In this document: positions 1 to 10,335 of the stretch, one piece after another
Layout of the letters: each line of letters opens with the position of its first letter
Position numbering within the stretch: the first letter of the stretch is position 1
Source of the DNA: Antedon bifida
Lineage: Eukaryota > Echinodermata > Crinoidea > Comatulida > Antedonidae
DNA: 64,000 nucleotides
Direction: 5' to 3'
Assembly (NCBI GenBank): GCA_963402885.1
Contig: OY727098.1
Coordinates: 21,872,717-21,936,716, forward strand
Made by a program: the position numbers and the translations under genes
The notes under the pieces: model-generated
Told to the model about the DNA's origin: nothing
The model's input: the letters and a program-made list of their open reading frames with translations, nothing else
Database searches by the model: none

Positions 1-3000
1 GGTTTAACATTCTGTAACTCCTTTTGAAAACGACTTACAGCTCCTCTCATTCTATCCAGGTGTTGCTTCAATTTGATTTCTTTAAAAACAAAAATTAAAT
101 GCAAACATACTGTGCAAGAAATGTGATCATCAAACAAGGTTTTTGAGAATAATATATATGTATTTTTATTAGTATAATAAGATGAAATACACTATTACTT
201 AAATTACACTTAATGACATCCTTAAGACACCAAAATCGATTATTGTGTTTCGGGCTAATGCTAAAAAATATTTAATTTCTTTATATAATGATTAATATGA
301 TGCCGTACTGCTGTTTGCTTTATTTTTTATTGATTTATTGTGTCAATTACTTTATTTTGTTTACTTGTTAATTATATTATTTTAGTTTGATAAGGGTCTT
401 ATACGTGACAAGAATAATTTATTCTTCTAGTAATGTATAGACCGTCCTTAATATGATATTTAAATAAAATTAACCATTAATCGAAAAAAATAACAAAATT
501 AGGCACTTTGATAATTATTATAGGCTTATTACAAAATATGATGATGAAATGGAAACAAATTTATGATTAATATATAACACTATCAATTAATGTATCTAAC
601 TAACTCTAACTCTCATTAATTAGTCCCTCCTGTTTACATAAATAAAAGTCAATTGGTGATAGGCCTATTCTTAACTTTGACCTCCCCGCGACCTGAATGT
701 GTGAGGTTAGAAGATGGCCGTTTCAAAGAAGAATTATCATTCTAATAACATAGCTAAGGTGAATTTGAGGGTTGCCCAGCATGAATGGCTCCATGGTTTA
801 GGAGCAGATACAGCGCATAGAGGGTCCAACGCCTCAGCTATTATAAAAGCCATTGCTAAACAAATTGGCTCACATGGGCTCAAAGTATCAAGTCTTTCTA
901 TTATAGGTTTTATGCCTAGACAATAGGGAGGTTTCGCAACCTTACGAATACGATAACGAAAACGGATACGTCATACATTTGTGAAACTTTTGAGCTGATC
1001 CCCATTTCATATTCGTAAGGCGTATTCGTGTTGACGAATATCACCAGTCATATTCGTAACTACAAAACGAGTATAGTTTTTGATCTATTTTGCACATTTT
1101 GCATTTGAATCAGGAATGATTCATGATTATAATATAATTATAGATTTATTGAAAGTAATTTACTAAAGTAATTTACTAAAATGCCAAGTCAATTTTGATA
1201 AATAGCAGTTTTTAAAGTCCTCACTCGCTTTGATGTTTACGCTAGGCCTAGGCAGCCAAGCACCAAGCAACACGTACCTGCGCTTCGCTCAAATTTACCG
1301 CAGTCATATTTTGGACGCGCCTCAATATTTCGTTGCCATGCGAAACAGATTTATTTATGGCTTACGAAAACGAATACGTGTGCGTTACGTATCCGTTTTC
1401 GTTATCGTATTCGTAAGATTGCGAAACCTCTCTATTACTGTAAGTCACTGGTAAAACCTTTTAAAGGCCAAGTACGGGCAAAACATTTCTATTGATCATA
1501 CATTCCAATAATTATCTATCTACTGTTTTCCCTATGTTTCATAATTTTTGGGATTCTATTTGTGTTACACCAGCTTGTTGAAAATAAGCACTTTCTTATC
1601 AGTGGGGGGGGGGGGGGGGTTGTTGAAATTACACAGTAAAATCTCTATTCTTTTGTACACAAATGTTGGAAATAGAGAGGCATTTTTAAAAACTATGAAA
1701 AATAAACGGTGTGATAAAAATGACTAAATATATGTAATATAACTTGAATTTTACATTTCTAGTATTTTATTTTCATGCTATAGCAAAAATTATCCACTGT
1801 ATATCAACCATCTTTTTTCACCTTCTAGGGAGTCACCAGACATGTCATTACATTAGATATACCTAACTACTGAAAAAAAGTCTTCCTGGTTTTTATAGCA
1901 GAATTTTTGCCAAATTTTGTATTTGACCATTTTAAGGGAAATTCATGTTTTTTCGTCTTGATTTCTATTACAAATATTTGATTTATGTACAATTAACCAG
2001 ATATTATATTTAAAATTCATGCCTGTACCTGAGCTTTAAGATTATTAGACTATACTTTCTTATCCACTACTGGTAGGGAGGAATTTTAATGAATAGTTAA
2101 TTAATTTATTGAGCTTAGTTCCTATAGGATGCAACCCAAGGACGATTGCACAACAACACTGCAAGTTATTTGATTAATCTCAATTGCTTCAGTTTGGATG
2201 ATCCAGCGCTTGTGATTGGCCAAATGACTTGTGTTGTGTATAGGTCATTGCATTACCATAATCATGTAAGAGAGCATCTGATTAGGGTAAACAGCAAAAC
2301 TGTTTTAATGAATATTTAATTAATTTATTGAGCTTAGAAAACCAATAGAAAAGTACTAAATTTGTGCTAATAATTTCATCGATCATCTACCATCAGCATC
2401 GATATAACCTGGAGACTCAGATACTATACAGAGAGTCACCTACCGTATAGGAAATTCCAGATTTATCATCATATTATCATAGTTGAAAAATATAATTTTT
2501 ATACTAATAGTTGTTTTCCTCTTTTATATTAATGATGACTCTTTATATACCTTCTTTATTTATGTTCAAAAGGTACTGTACTCACAAAACAGTGTATGAA
2601 TTTCAATGGAAATTTTTAATATGGATTTTTAGTCGCGTACAAACGTGACTCTACAGCTCACTATGTTGGTCGGTTGGTCAGTCGGTCGGTAAACACTAAC
2701 TCAAATTTGCGCACACAACTTCAGCCATGTATATGGCCTTGTTGTATTTCAGGTTTTAATTTTCTATTGCGTATTGTATTGATGTGTTTTATTGTTCATT
2801 GATTTTTGTGTACAACCCATATATTTTTGCTTTTTGTATTGATTTTCCATATCGAAATAAATAGGACTTGGTTTAAAATATAGTCTTTGATGTGTAATTG
2901 TGTAAATAAAAATGATAAAAAGAACTTGTTTCAGAGTTTATTTAAATGTTTTTATAAAATTTATTATTGAGTATTTTAAGAGTTTAAAGATGAGGGTTAA

Positions 3001-6000
3001 AAAAAAATAATGAATCCTAAAATCCAAATATGATCATCATCAGGAGAGACATGTCTGAACAAAATAGTCACCACCAAAATTGTGTTGATCAGTTTCCTTC
3101 AGGGGAAATCAGGTCAGACAGACCTGTTCCTTGTACATGTTGCAATGCATGGTAATAAATTAGATGTTTTGACCTTAAGTTAATTTTCATGTCATGTTAC
3201 TAATTAAGATCCTGTTTCTACTGTGAAAAAATAAACATAAAATAATTACCCAAATGGTGCAGAAACACAAAACATTGTCAATATCTGTTATATGGCAGCG
3301 AGAAAATAACTGTGTTAAACCGACACTATTTAACCAGTTGGAAACTTGTAGGTGCAATATGCAAAATAAAGGTTATTTGATTGACCTTGATTCAACTACA
3401 CTGTAGCAACATTTGATCACTAGAGTAATGCTAACGATTTCAGTTGGCGAGAAATTGAGCAGAAATGCATTTGATATTAACATTACATTTTAATTATATT
3501 TCGATTTAAACGGTTTATTCGGTGATACGCAGCTAAAACAGAACCTATGGGCCTGTATATGCTGCAAATATATACCCGATTAATAACTGTGTGAATATAT
3601 AGAAGAAACAAGCTCTAAAGAACCTAACCTCTTTAAATGTATTGTGTTTAGTTGACATTCAAGCCAAGTTAGTTCTGAATCTTAGCCGGTAGCAATATCG
3701 GTGGTATCTCACAAGTAAATATGTTAATGTTTAGCATCCCTGACCATAGTGAAATGTGTTCAAATATGAACTTTCCTTTACCATAATCTCCAGTAGGTAA
3801 GTAATACTATATAGTATTTTCATGCTATTTGGTTTATTCCCATAACAACCTGAAACAAATTAAAGACCCCTTCCCTACGTTTTTTAGATCTAATTTAAGG
3901 TCACAAATTATATTTAATGTAAAAATAAATATTATATGGTCCTATTGAGATAACTTTTTTGTCTTTAAACGATTAAAAATGTTAAAAATAAGTTGATTTT
4001 AGTAATTTTAGCGGCCTGCTATAAATCCCAAAATGCATTGCGCATGGATTGATATTTTTGTTTTCTTCTGTAATTCACCCACTTTTCGATAGATCGAGGC
4101 CAAAACAAATGAAAGACTCCTAACTTTTCAGCGAAAATATCGGGTTTTCCCCAATTTGTATCAACAGAGTCTGGAAAAAATAGGAACACAATTAATGCAA
4201 CTATAATTAAACAATTATACAACGTCAGGCTAGGTATATAACTAGCGTACGATGTTCGTACTTTACCGATGTTTACCAGCTAGGCCTACAAAACTAAGCC
4301 TAGCTAGGCCTAAGACCGTCCACGAGAGGTCATTCGCCGCGAGCTACTTAGGTAGTGCATTGTTTCTCACTTTTTATCATAATTTACCATAAAACGTATT
4401 TAAGACAAGGAATGACCTGGTTTAATGTTTTTAAAGTAATATATATGTATTATTTTAACAAAACGTCACAAATTGTAGGGAAGGGGTCTTTAAGTATAAC
4501 CCTCAAGTATTATTTTCCATAAAAAAGTTATTACTTAGGTGGTGCTTAGCCAACCTTATCATGAATGTATTGTATCACATGTCACATCTTGCTCCACAAG
4601 ATAATTTTCAATGTGTAGGATACCATTTTCTTTTAAAACTGTTTATATTGTTTAGTAGGGCTACTGTATGTTGAACACCAACTAAATTCAGAGGAAACAA
4701 CTGTGTGTGTATTGTGGTTAAAATATTGATATTAAACTAGATTGTCCTTTGACACAAGCACATCCACAGCTTAGCAAGACACCATGGAGGTGAAAGAACA
4801 TCCAATATGGCTGCATAATCAGATGCCAGTGTCATTGCCCCTAGCATCTATCACCACAAGTAATTAATTGACATGCTTGTATGGTTCACTGCACTCTAGC
4901 ACATACAGTAGAGTAATATTATATAATACTGTATTATAATTTTATATATTATCATAAATATATTAAAGCCTTGATATTAACAAAGGAATAATGTTCAATA
5001 TTACATAAAGATAATTTAAAATTCAATATTTTTTGCAAATAAATCCCACACTCAACTAATAAACTGATTTTTATTAGGTGTCATCATTTATATTGACATA
5101 TTATAGTTACCTCCGCCTTCTGTATGTTATATGATAATGTTGTAGTAACCACCCTCCACCCTGTACGTATACTGCGTAGAGGCGACAGTTTTTATCTGAA
5201 ACCAAACATTTAGCCACAATGTTCTATGACCCAACATATTGATTTTGAAGGGGCAGGGTCGAAGGTCAAGTTTACATACACAAAAAAGTAATTCCTTATA
5301 TTGACAACCTACAGATCACGTTTAATTTTTATTTGATTCTTTCCTATGATCCATCATCTATGCTATAGTTACATTTTGAAGGGAAAGAATTCACGTTAGG
5401 GTTAGGGGGGTGGGGGCGCTATCAGCAGGATCTGAACCAGTTTCAACCATCACCGCTGTCTAGGATAGGAAAACTTGCACAATCACTTGAGGGCAGCAGT
5501 CAATTCAACTGGATTGAAACATTTTATTTGTTAAAGGGGTAAACCAGTGGGCACATTTTCGAACTCTGATTGACTGTTGAATGACTGTACGATCTTCTCC
5601 GGAAAATTCTGATTATAAATCTGAAATTCCCTTGCTCACATGTCTTTGCAATGACTTTTTATTTTGGACTCGAATTGGGGTCAACCAGCGGGCAAATTTG
5701 CGAACTCTTATTGACTGTTCAAAAAAAAATGAATGACTGTACGAGCTTTCCTGGAAAATTCTGATTACAAATCTAACATTCCATTGCCCCTGTCTTCGCA
5801 ATGACTTTCCTTTGGACTTAAATAAGAGAAATCGAAAACATGCTTAGGATTTTTCAAAATATCTAAAACAGTGTACACCATTGGTGTATAGAGACTAGGA
5901 GCATGTGGCTAGTGTGTTGGAAGTTGGACTTCTGATTGCTTGATTTGGGAGTCCAATGTTGCATTGGCTGTGTCCTCTCTCCACCCAGGTGTACAAATGG

Positions 6001-7474
6001 GTACCTGGATAGGTCAAAACACCAACTGCGCTGATTACTGTCTGTAAACATTATGGCAGTACAGTATGTTTTCATACGTGTTTGATAAAAACTAACCGGT
6101 CAGGGTAATAATGCGAAAGCTTCATTTGAACATAGAATTTGCGCTATATAAATGAATACATTATTACAATATGTGAGCTCTTGATATAAATGTCAAAAGC
6201 TTTTATAAAATGTATCAATAAAAATAAATGCACTATAAAATATATCTGCTGGTCAACTAACAAAAAAATTTTATTATGTTGCAGATTAGATGGTATATTG
6301 ATATTTCCATAGAAATGACTTACTCTCTGCTTTCCTCTCTGTGTTCAGTTTAAGTTCCATTTCTTCTAATGGGCAAAACTCTTTCCTGAAATCGTTTCGT
6401 TTGTTATATAATTGAGTGTTCTTCTCGCGATCTATTGCTGTAATCCTGTATTTAATTCAAGAAAATAAAATAAGGTTTCAATTTCATTAAAGTATTGAGC
6501 TTTCTAAACCAACTGAAAGTTCATTAGAGAAAGAAGGAGAAAATCATACAATTAGCTGTGGTTACTATATTCAATGTAATACTTCAATTTCATACTTCAT
6601 TCTTGGACATCTCTCTAAAAACTCTCCAGCTCAAGTATTTCTTGAATAATAGGGCATTAGCTTTAAAATCAATGTCTTACTTGTGTGTTAACTGTTCAAG
6701 TTCCTTGAGAACTTCAATTTTTTTGGTCTTATCCGATTTGGATTTGACGGCCCATGAGGTGCCCTTGTCTACAGACATATTCTAAAGAAAACAAGATTCA
6801 AGCAAGTAATGCACTTGTCAAATTTGTATGACCCACTATACAACCCCCGCGAGAGGTGCGTCATGGGTGCGTCATTTACAAATAATTACTGACAGTGACA
6901 CAGGGGTGTGTTAAAAAACCTAGAAGGTACGTCACATCAATGAATGATGGTGTGTCTGTCACTTTACCACTAAAAATATCATAAACAACATGGTCACAGT
7001 GCGTCAAAATGGGTGCGTGGGTTTTTATTGTTGTGATAAAAGACATGAGGTGAGTCTGTAAAAAAAAAGTCATGTTCCGTAAAGAAGATGGTGAAATGAA
7101 AAAGGTGGAACCGGTGGGGGTATATCCTATCCGGGGACTAACTAGCATTGTGGCAGAATTATTGGCCTAGGCCTAGCCTACTACTACTAGCTAGCTAGGC
7201 CTACTAGAAGGGCCTCCTCCTAGCCTACCTAGGCCTAGCTAGCTAGCTAGCCTAGGCCTAGGCCCCTAGCTAGTAGTAGTAGGCTAGCCTACTAATAAGG
7301 TAGGGCATAGGCTAGGCCTAACTAACTATACTTTATACTACAATAATCCATGTATTATTAAACATTAGGATTAAGCCTTTTCTTTCTTTCTTTTAAGTCA
7401 TAACCTGCCATGGCATGATGTGTAAAAATACAACAACAAAAAGTGTTTTTTACCTTCTTCGCGGACGTCGCCAT
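1..7474 (-). CDS. Coiled-coil protein, 5' part (runs off left edge)
   Basis: Four coding exons fit together in phase on the minus strand: 7454-7474, 6681-6781, 6324-6445 and 79 down to the window edge. The start is an ATG in good context (AAAATGGCG) and the protein begins MATSAKKNMSVDKGTSW. All three introns have GT-AG ends and exon phases agree. The roughly 107 residues visible are rich in Lys, Glu, Gln and Leu with heptad-like spacing, so a coiled coil is likely. There is no signal peptide or membrane segment. I do not recognise the family. Its head-to-head position with the ciliary gene SPAG8 makes a ciliary or axonemal role a reasonable guess, but this rests on context only. The 3' end lies outside the window. 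Confidence 0.75.
714..926 (+). CDS. Small ORF of unknown nature, stop supplied by an inserted MITE
   Basis: A 70-residue open frame starts at an ATG in strong context (AGAAGATGGCC) and reads MAVSKKNYHSNN onward with a balanced amino-acid mix. I recognise no family. Its TAG stop overlaps the left TA of the MITE at 924-1434. Directly after the MITE the sequence reads TTACTGTAAGTCAC, which contains a good splice donor, so the pre-insertion sequence may have been an exon. It lies inside an intron of the minus-strand coiled-coil gene. It could equally be chance or a gene remnant. Confidence 0.25.
   Translation: MAVSKKNYHSNNIAKVNLRVAQHEWLHGLGADTAHRGSNASAIIKAIAKQIGSHGLKVSSLSIIGFMPRQ
924..1434. mobile_element. 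TA-bounded MITE with about 46-bp inverted repeats
   Basis: The left end, TAGGGAGGTTTCGCAACCTT and on to about 971, is the near-perfect inverse of the right end at about 1387-1434. Both arms carry ACGAATACGATAACGAAA. TA stands at each border, as for Tc1/mariner-type insertion. There is no transposase inside, only further copies of the TATTCGTAA motif, so this is a non-autonomous element. Confidence 0.8.
1461..2039 (+). mobile_element. TTAA-bounded non-autonomous element, family A, copy 1
   Basis: The 579-bp element begins TTAAAGGCCAAGTACGGGCA and ends with the imperfect inverse TGCCTGTACCTGAGCTTTAA. A close copy lies at 48412-49014. TTAA at both borders is the piggyBac-type target. There is no coding capacity. 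It contains a run of 16 G at 1604-1619, where copy 2 has only about six. Confidence 0.75.
2040..2624. other. Intron of the coiled-coil gene, nothing recognised
   Basis: AT-rich intron sequence without a coding exon. Two similar AATTAATTTATTGAGCTTAG segments occur at about 2099-2118 and 2319-2338, a short internal duplication. Confidence 0.4.
2625..2745 (+). repeat. Interspersed repeat, 'AGTCGCGT' family, copy 1
   Basis: The segment starts TTTTTAGTCGCGTACAAACG, passes through CACTATGTTGGTCGG with GTCG-type tandem units, and ends near ATGGCCTTGTT. A second copy at 10216-10335 shares start, middle and end in the same order. Confidence 0.65.
3860..4493. mobile_element. TTAA-bounded MITE with 19-bp perfect inverted repeats, family C
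   Basis: Left end TTAAAGACCCCTTCCCTAC and right end GTAGGGAAGGGGTCTTTAA are exact inverses. Only the outermost 19 bp pair. The 634-bp interior has no credible coding frame and includes a TAGGCCTA-rich patch near 4276-4315. It lies in an intron of the coiled-coil gene. Confidence 0.8.
4494..5535. other. Intron of the coiled-coil gene, nothing recognised
   Basis: AT-rich intron sequence without a coding exon. It contains a GTTAGGGTTAGGGGGG stretch at 5395-5410, too short to be called telomeric. Confidence 0.4.
5536..5823 (+). repeat. Tandem duplication of a unit of about 141-147 bp
   Basis: Unit 1 (5536-5676) and unit 2 (5677-5823) align along their length. Each begins GGGGTMAACCAGYGGGCA, has ATGACTGTACGA in the middle and GCAATGACTTT then TTGGACT near the end. 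Unit 2 carries a run of nine A. It is intronic with no open frame in common. Confidence 0.8.
5866..6170 (+). mobile_element. tRNA-derived SINE
   Basis: An A-box-like TGGCTAGTGTG (5906-5916) is followed 36 bp on by a B-box-like GATTTGGGAGTCC (about 5942-5954). Next come the conserved marine-SINE block CACCCAGGTGTACAAATGGG (about 5982-6001) and a LINE-like tail GCGCTATATAAATGAATAC (about 6132-6150). This is the order of a tRNA-headed SINE with a LINE-derived tail. The B box is degenerate, so the copy looks old. Confidence 0.65.
7150..7330. repeat. TAGGCCTA / CTAG palindrome-rich cluster
   Basis: Nearly the whole stretch is overlapping TAGGCC, CTAGGCCTAG, GCTAGC and ACTAGTAGTAG-type words, giving many short palindromes. 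A similar but sparser patch lies at 7879-8062 in the first SPAG8 intron. The two patches flank the divergent promoter. Confidence 0.6.
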
Positions 7475-7782
7475 TTTGCTCTTTTATCACAGAAATTCTA
7501 AAATAATGTTTTTATAAAATATATTAGCTATAAATAAAATTATATTCTGTTCTTATTTTATCCTCTAAAAATGTTTTTATGACTAAGTGTTATTTTATAT
7601 TTAAATTATTTGTTTTACTATTTGAATATCAACATTTATTTAAATCGTATTATAAAATACAATATAAAGTCCGTGGCAACGGCTTAGCAACGCTACGCGC
7701 ACTGAATGAGACGTTTTTTAACAACATAAAAACAGAGTCAGAGCGAGGAGATAGGTAGCCTAATTAATTGAAATTGTTGAGA
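7475..7782. promoter_or_regulatory. Presumed bidirectional promoter (coiled-coil gene / SPAG8)
   Basis: The two divergent start codons are 308 bp apart. The stretch holds two RGCAAC half-sites, GGCAAC at 7675-7680 and AGCAAC at 7686-7691, next to a CpG-bearing patch (CTACGCGC). RFX factors, which control ciliary genes, bind X-boxes made of RGYAAC half-sites, usually inverted. Here the two halves are direct repeats, so the match is partial. No TATA box is evident. Confidence 0.5.
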
Positions 7783-10032
7783 ATGACCACTCTTAATGCT
7801 ACTAGAACTATCAATAATTCTGATGGCAGGTGCCTTCTAGAGAATTGGGTAGAAGAGGTAAGATAAGAGACACCTTTCTAGCCTAATTAATAATACTAGG
7901 GCTAGGCCAGGCCTACTAGGACTCTAGGAGGCATAAACATAGGCCAAGGCTAGGCCTCTAGATAGGGTCAGGAGTTAGCCTCCTATACTTTGGTAGGCCT
8001 AGTAAATAGGGCCTAGGCTTATCTTAGAGGGCCTAGATTATAATACTAGGCTAGGGGCCTAGCCTAAATAAATTAATATCTATTTTTCTTATTTAAGAGG
8101 TGCTGTAAAGATTTGGGGTACGAAGAAACTTCACATCAAGACAATGAAAAACCAACAACTGCAGCCTTTAAAGATGGGCACCCAGGAATCATGTCAATTA
8201 ATACAAACGAAACTGAAAAATTAACAACTTGCAAAAACTCCTACCGAGAACCTCCAAAGTCACAAGTTCGTACTAAAGGTAGGTCACACATTTATTCCTC
8301 TAAATAACCTGTATTCCTTGATACATTCCTTTTTTGGCAAAACTGAGCAATTTAAATGATTACTGTTAGTGTTACTACTACAGTACTACTGTAATGCTCA
8401 ATTAATATGTGTAGTCTTTGCTGTGGTTTTAGTCTTTGACTGTTTTTCATTTGAATGATAAAAATATGCATTGATGTACTTGATAATGTCACAGTGTAAC
8501 AGTTTATTATTAATAGCATTAGTAGCATTTTATGATGATGATGATAATTTAAAAAAACCACAGTACAAGTTTTAGGATTTTAAAATCACCCCATAAAGTT
8601 ATTTAATATTAAGTTGTCAATGCGCTTATGCCTTAAATAAAAAGTGTGGTACTAATACTAATAGAAACTCATTCACTCACAACTCGGTGCATACTTATCA
8701 TGCTAACATTGACTGATAATTCCTTGCACAATACATAAAAATGTTTTAACTTATTTTTTAGTTTTTAATAATATATTCATCATTGTTTGATAGGGCGGAA
8801 ACGTGAGCTTTTAGAGAAGGCACTGTTTGAACAAGTAGCACAAGAAGTAAACCAGGAATTCAATCCTCCTCCTCCAGATGTAGAATATGTTTCTATTACC
8901 AAAAAAGACTTTACCGTGGAAGGTTTTCAATCGAAGGAAATACAACCTCAATTTGAGCACAATGTAGAGACAGAACAACCAGTAACCTTTTGGAGTACAC
9001 ACAAAAATAAGATCCATGTAAGTAATATTTGTGCACTCTAGAAAATGAATTTCAGTAGTCCTGATTAAAAATGTCTATAGCTAGCAAATAGAAAATGTCA
9101 GTATTTTTTTTTAATGCAAACTTAACAGTAATATAACCTACTGTATGGTGCGTCTTGAAAATAAAAGGCCACCATAGAAAGACATTTTTGCCATGTGGGT
9201 CATTGATTTATTCATAATTATTATTGTGTTTGCTGGTGTTAACCATAATTTAAGGAAAGGCTTCCTGAAATTCTTTTATTTTTATCACACATTTTATAAT
9301 CTACCTACTATACTAATAACTATTTTTTGTAAATATCCTTGCTCCTTTAATTTTTAATTGGCAAAATGCTTGCAAAGAATTTGCCAAGGATTGTAAATAA
9401 TAGATTTCAACAGTCCATGATTAATGATTTTCTTAAAAATCAATATGGTGATGTCACAAACACTTATTACAATCTTGAGTTACTGTATCTGTATCATCAA
9501 TATGTGCTGAGATATTCAATATTACCTCAGTTTATTAACACTTCATTTATTCAACGTAATTCATATTAAACACATCAGCTACAAAAATATAATATAATAT
9601 TTACTACTATTCTTTTAATCTACACTCATATACCCGAGTCTCACTATTTATCTAGATTTCCTCAGCATCATAGGAAAATGTTTTTCACATGTATCATAGA
9701 CCATAAACCTAATCCTACAGGTCATGATACAGCGGTAGACATGAGAAATGCTGTATTAAAGAATTTTTCTATGATACTGTAGAATTTTGTTTTATATGGT
9801 GATACAGTTCTGAGAATGTTGTGTAATATTGTATGTTATGTCACAATTGCACATCTATTTTCAAACAATTATTACAATAAACTGATTTTTTTTATTTTTC
9901 ATTAATTTACAGGGTGTTACCCAAGTTAAAACTGATACACCATTCAAGAAGAACACATCATTTAGTAAACCAATATCAGAATACACTGATGAATCTCAAC
10001 CATATGATGCTGAACGATATCCATGGATGTGA
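7783..10032 (+). CDS. SPAG8: SPAG8 / CFAP143-like ciliary microtubule-associated protein, complete
   Basis: Four exons, 7783-7857, 8098-8278, 8794-9017 and 9913-10032, join in phase to give 199 residues. SPAG8 (CFAP143) is a sperm and ciliary protein known as a microtubule inner protein of axonemal doublets. Recognition rests on matches in order: GRCLLENWVEER near residue 16 (human SPAG8 has a CLLYNWEEERA-type motif), a GRKRELLEKALFEQV helix at the start of exon 3, EQPVTFW near the end of exon 3, and the C-terminal block GVTQVKTDTPFKKNTSFSKP with PYDAERYP near the stop. The protein is short because it lacks the long repetitive N-terminal part of mammalian SPAG8 and corresponds to its conserved C-terminal region. 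There is no signal peptide or membrane span. An AATAAA at 10203-10208 is a plausible polyadenylation signal. Confidence 0.88.
7879..8062. repeat. Second TAGGCC-rich cluster (SPAG8 intron 1)
   Basis: The segment is composed largely of CTAGG, TAGGCC and GGCCTA words in various orders. It has no open frame and no clear repeat period. Confidence 0.45.
9018..9912. other. SPAG8 intron 3
   Basis: AT-rich intron with no exon between GTAAGT and TTACAG. An inverted pair, AGCATCATAGGAAAA near 9665 and TTTTTCTATGATACT near 9763, could fold into a loop of about 100 bp and may be a very short element. Confidence 0.5.
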
Positions 10033-10202
10033 TTGTCTACCGTAGCAAGTGTAATACATACATTTTAATGGATTTTCTTCATAATAATTGTACCCTAATA
10101 ACACCACTCTTTCTGTGGGGCATGAACATAATATTTAGATTAAAATATAGTACATAATGTGGTGAAAATTGTTTTGTTTGTGTAGAGAACATATTTTATA
10201 TG

Positions 10203-10208
10203 AATAAA
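10203..10208 (+). terminator. Polyadenylation signal of SPAG8
   Basis: AATAAA lies 171 bp after the SPAG8 stop codon in an AT-rich 3' flank. It is the nearest canonical hexamer downstream of the stop. Confidence 0.5.
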
Positions 10209-10215
10209 ATTATCA

Positions 10216-10335
10216 AAAACAATACAATTTGCCCATTTTTAGTCGCGTGGACGCGACTCTATAGTTCACTATGTCGGTCGGTCTGGTATCACTATGCGTT
10301 TTAGCACGCGACTTATGGCTGTTGGCCTTGTTCAT
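10216..10335 (+). repeat. Interspersed repeat, 'AGTCGCGT' family, copy 2
   Basis: It begins TTTTTAGTCGCGTGGACGCG, continues CACTATGTCGGTCGG and ends ATGGCTGTTGGCCTTGTT, matching copy 1 at 2625-2745 in order and orientation. It starts only a few bases after the SPAG8 polyadenylation signal region. Confidence 0.65.

Noticed and set aside
5395-5410. GTTAGGGTTAGGGGGG, telomere-like repeat
   Set aside because: Only two units and no continuation; consistent with chance.
5536-5823. CRISPR-like direct repeats
   Set aside because: Two long adjacent units without spacers in a eukaryotic intron; a plain tandem duplication.
5900-5960. A functional tRNA gene
   Set aside because: The boxes are degenerate, no cloverleaf could be folded by eye, and SINE core and tail sequences follow.
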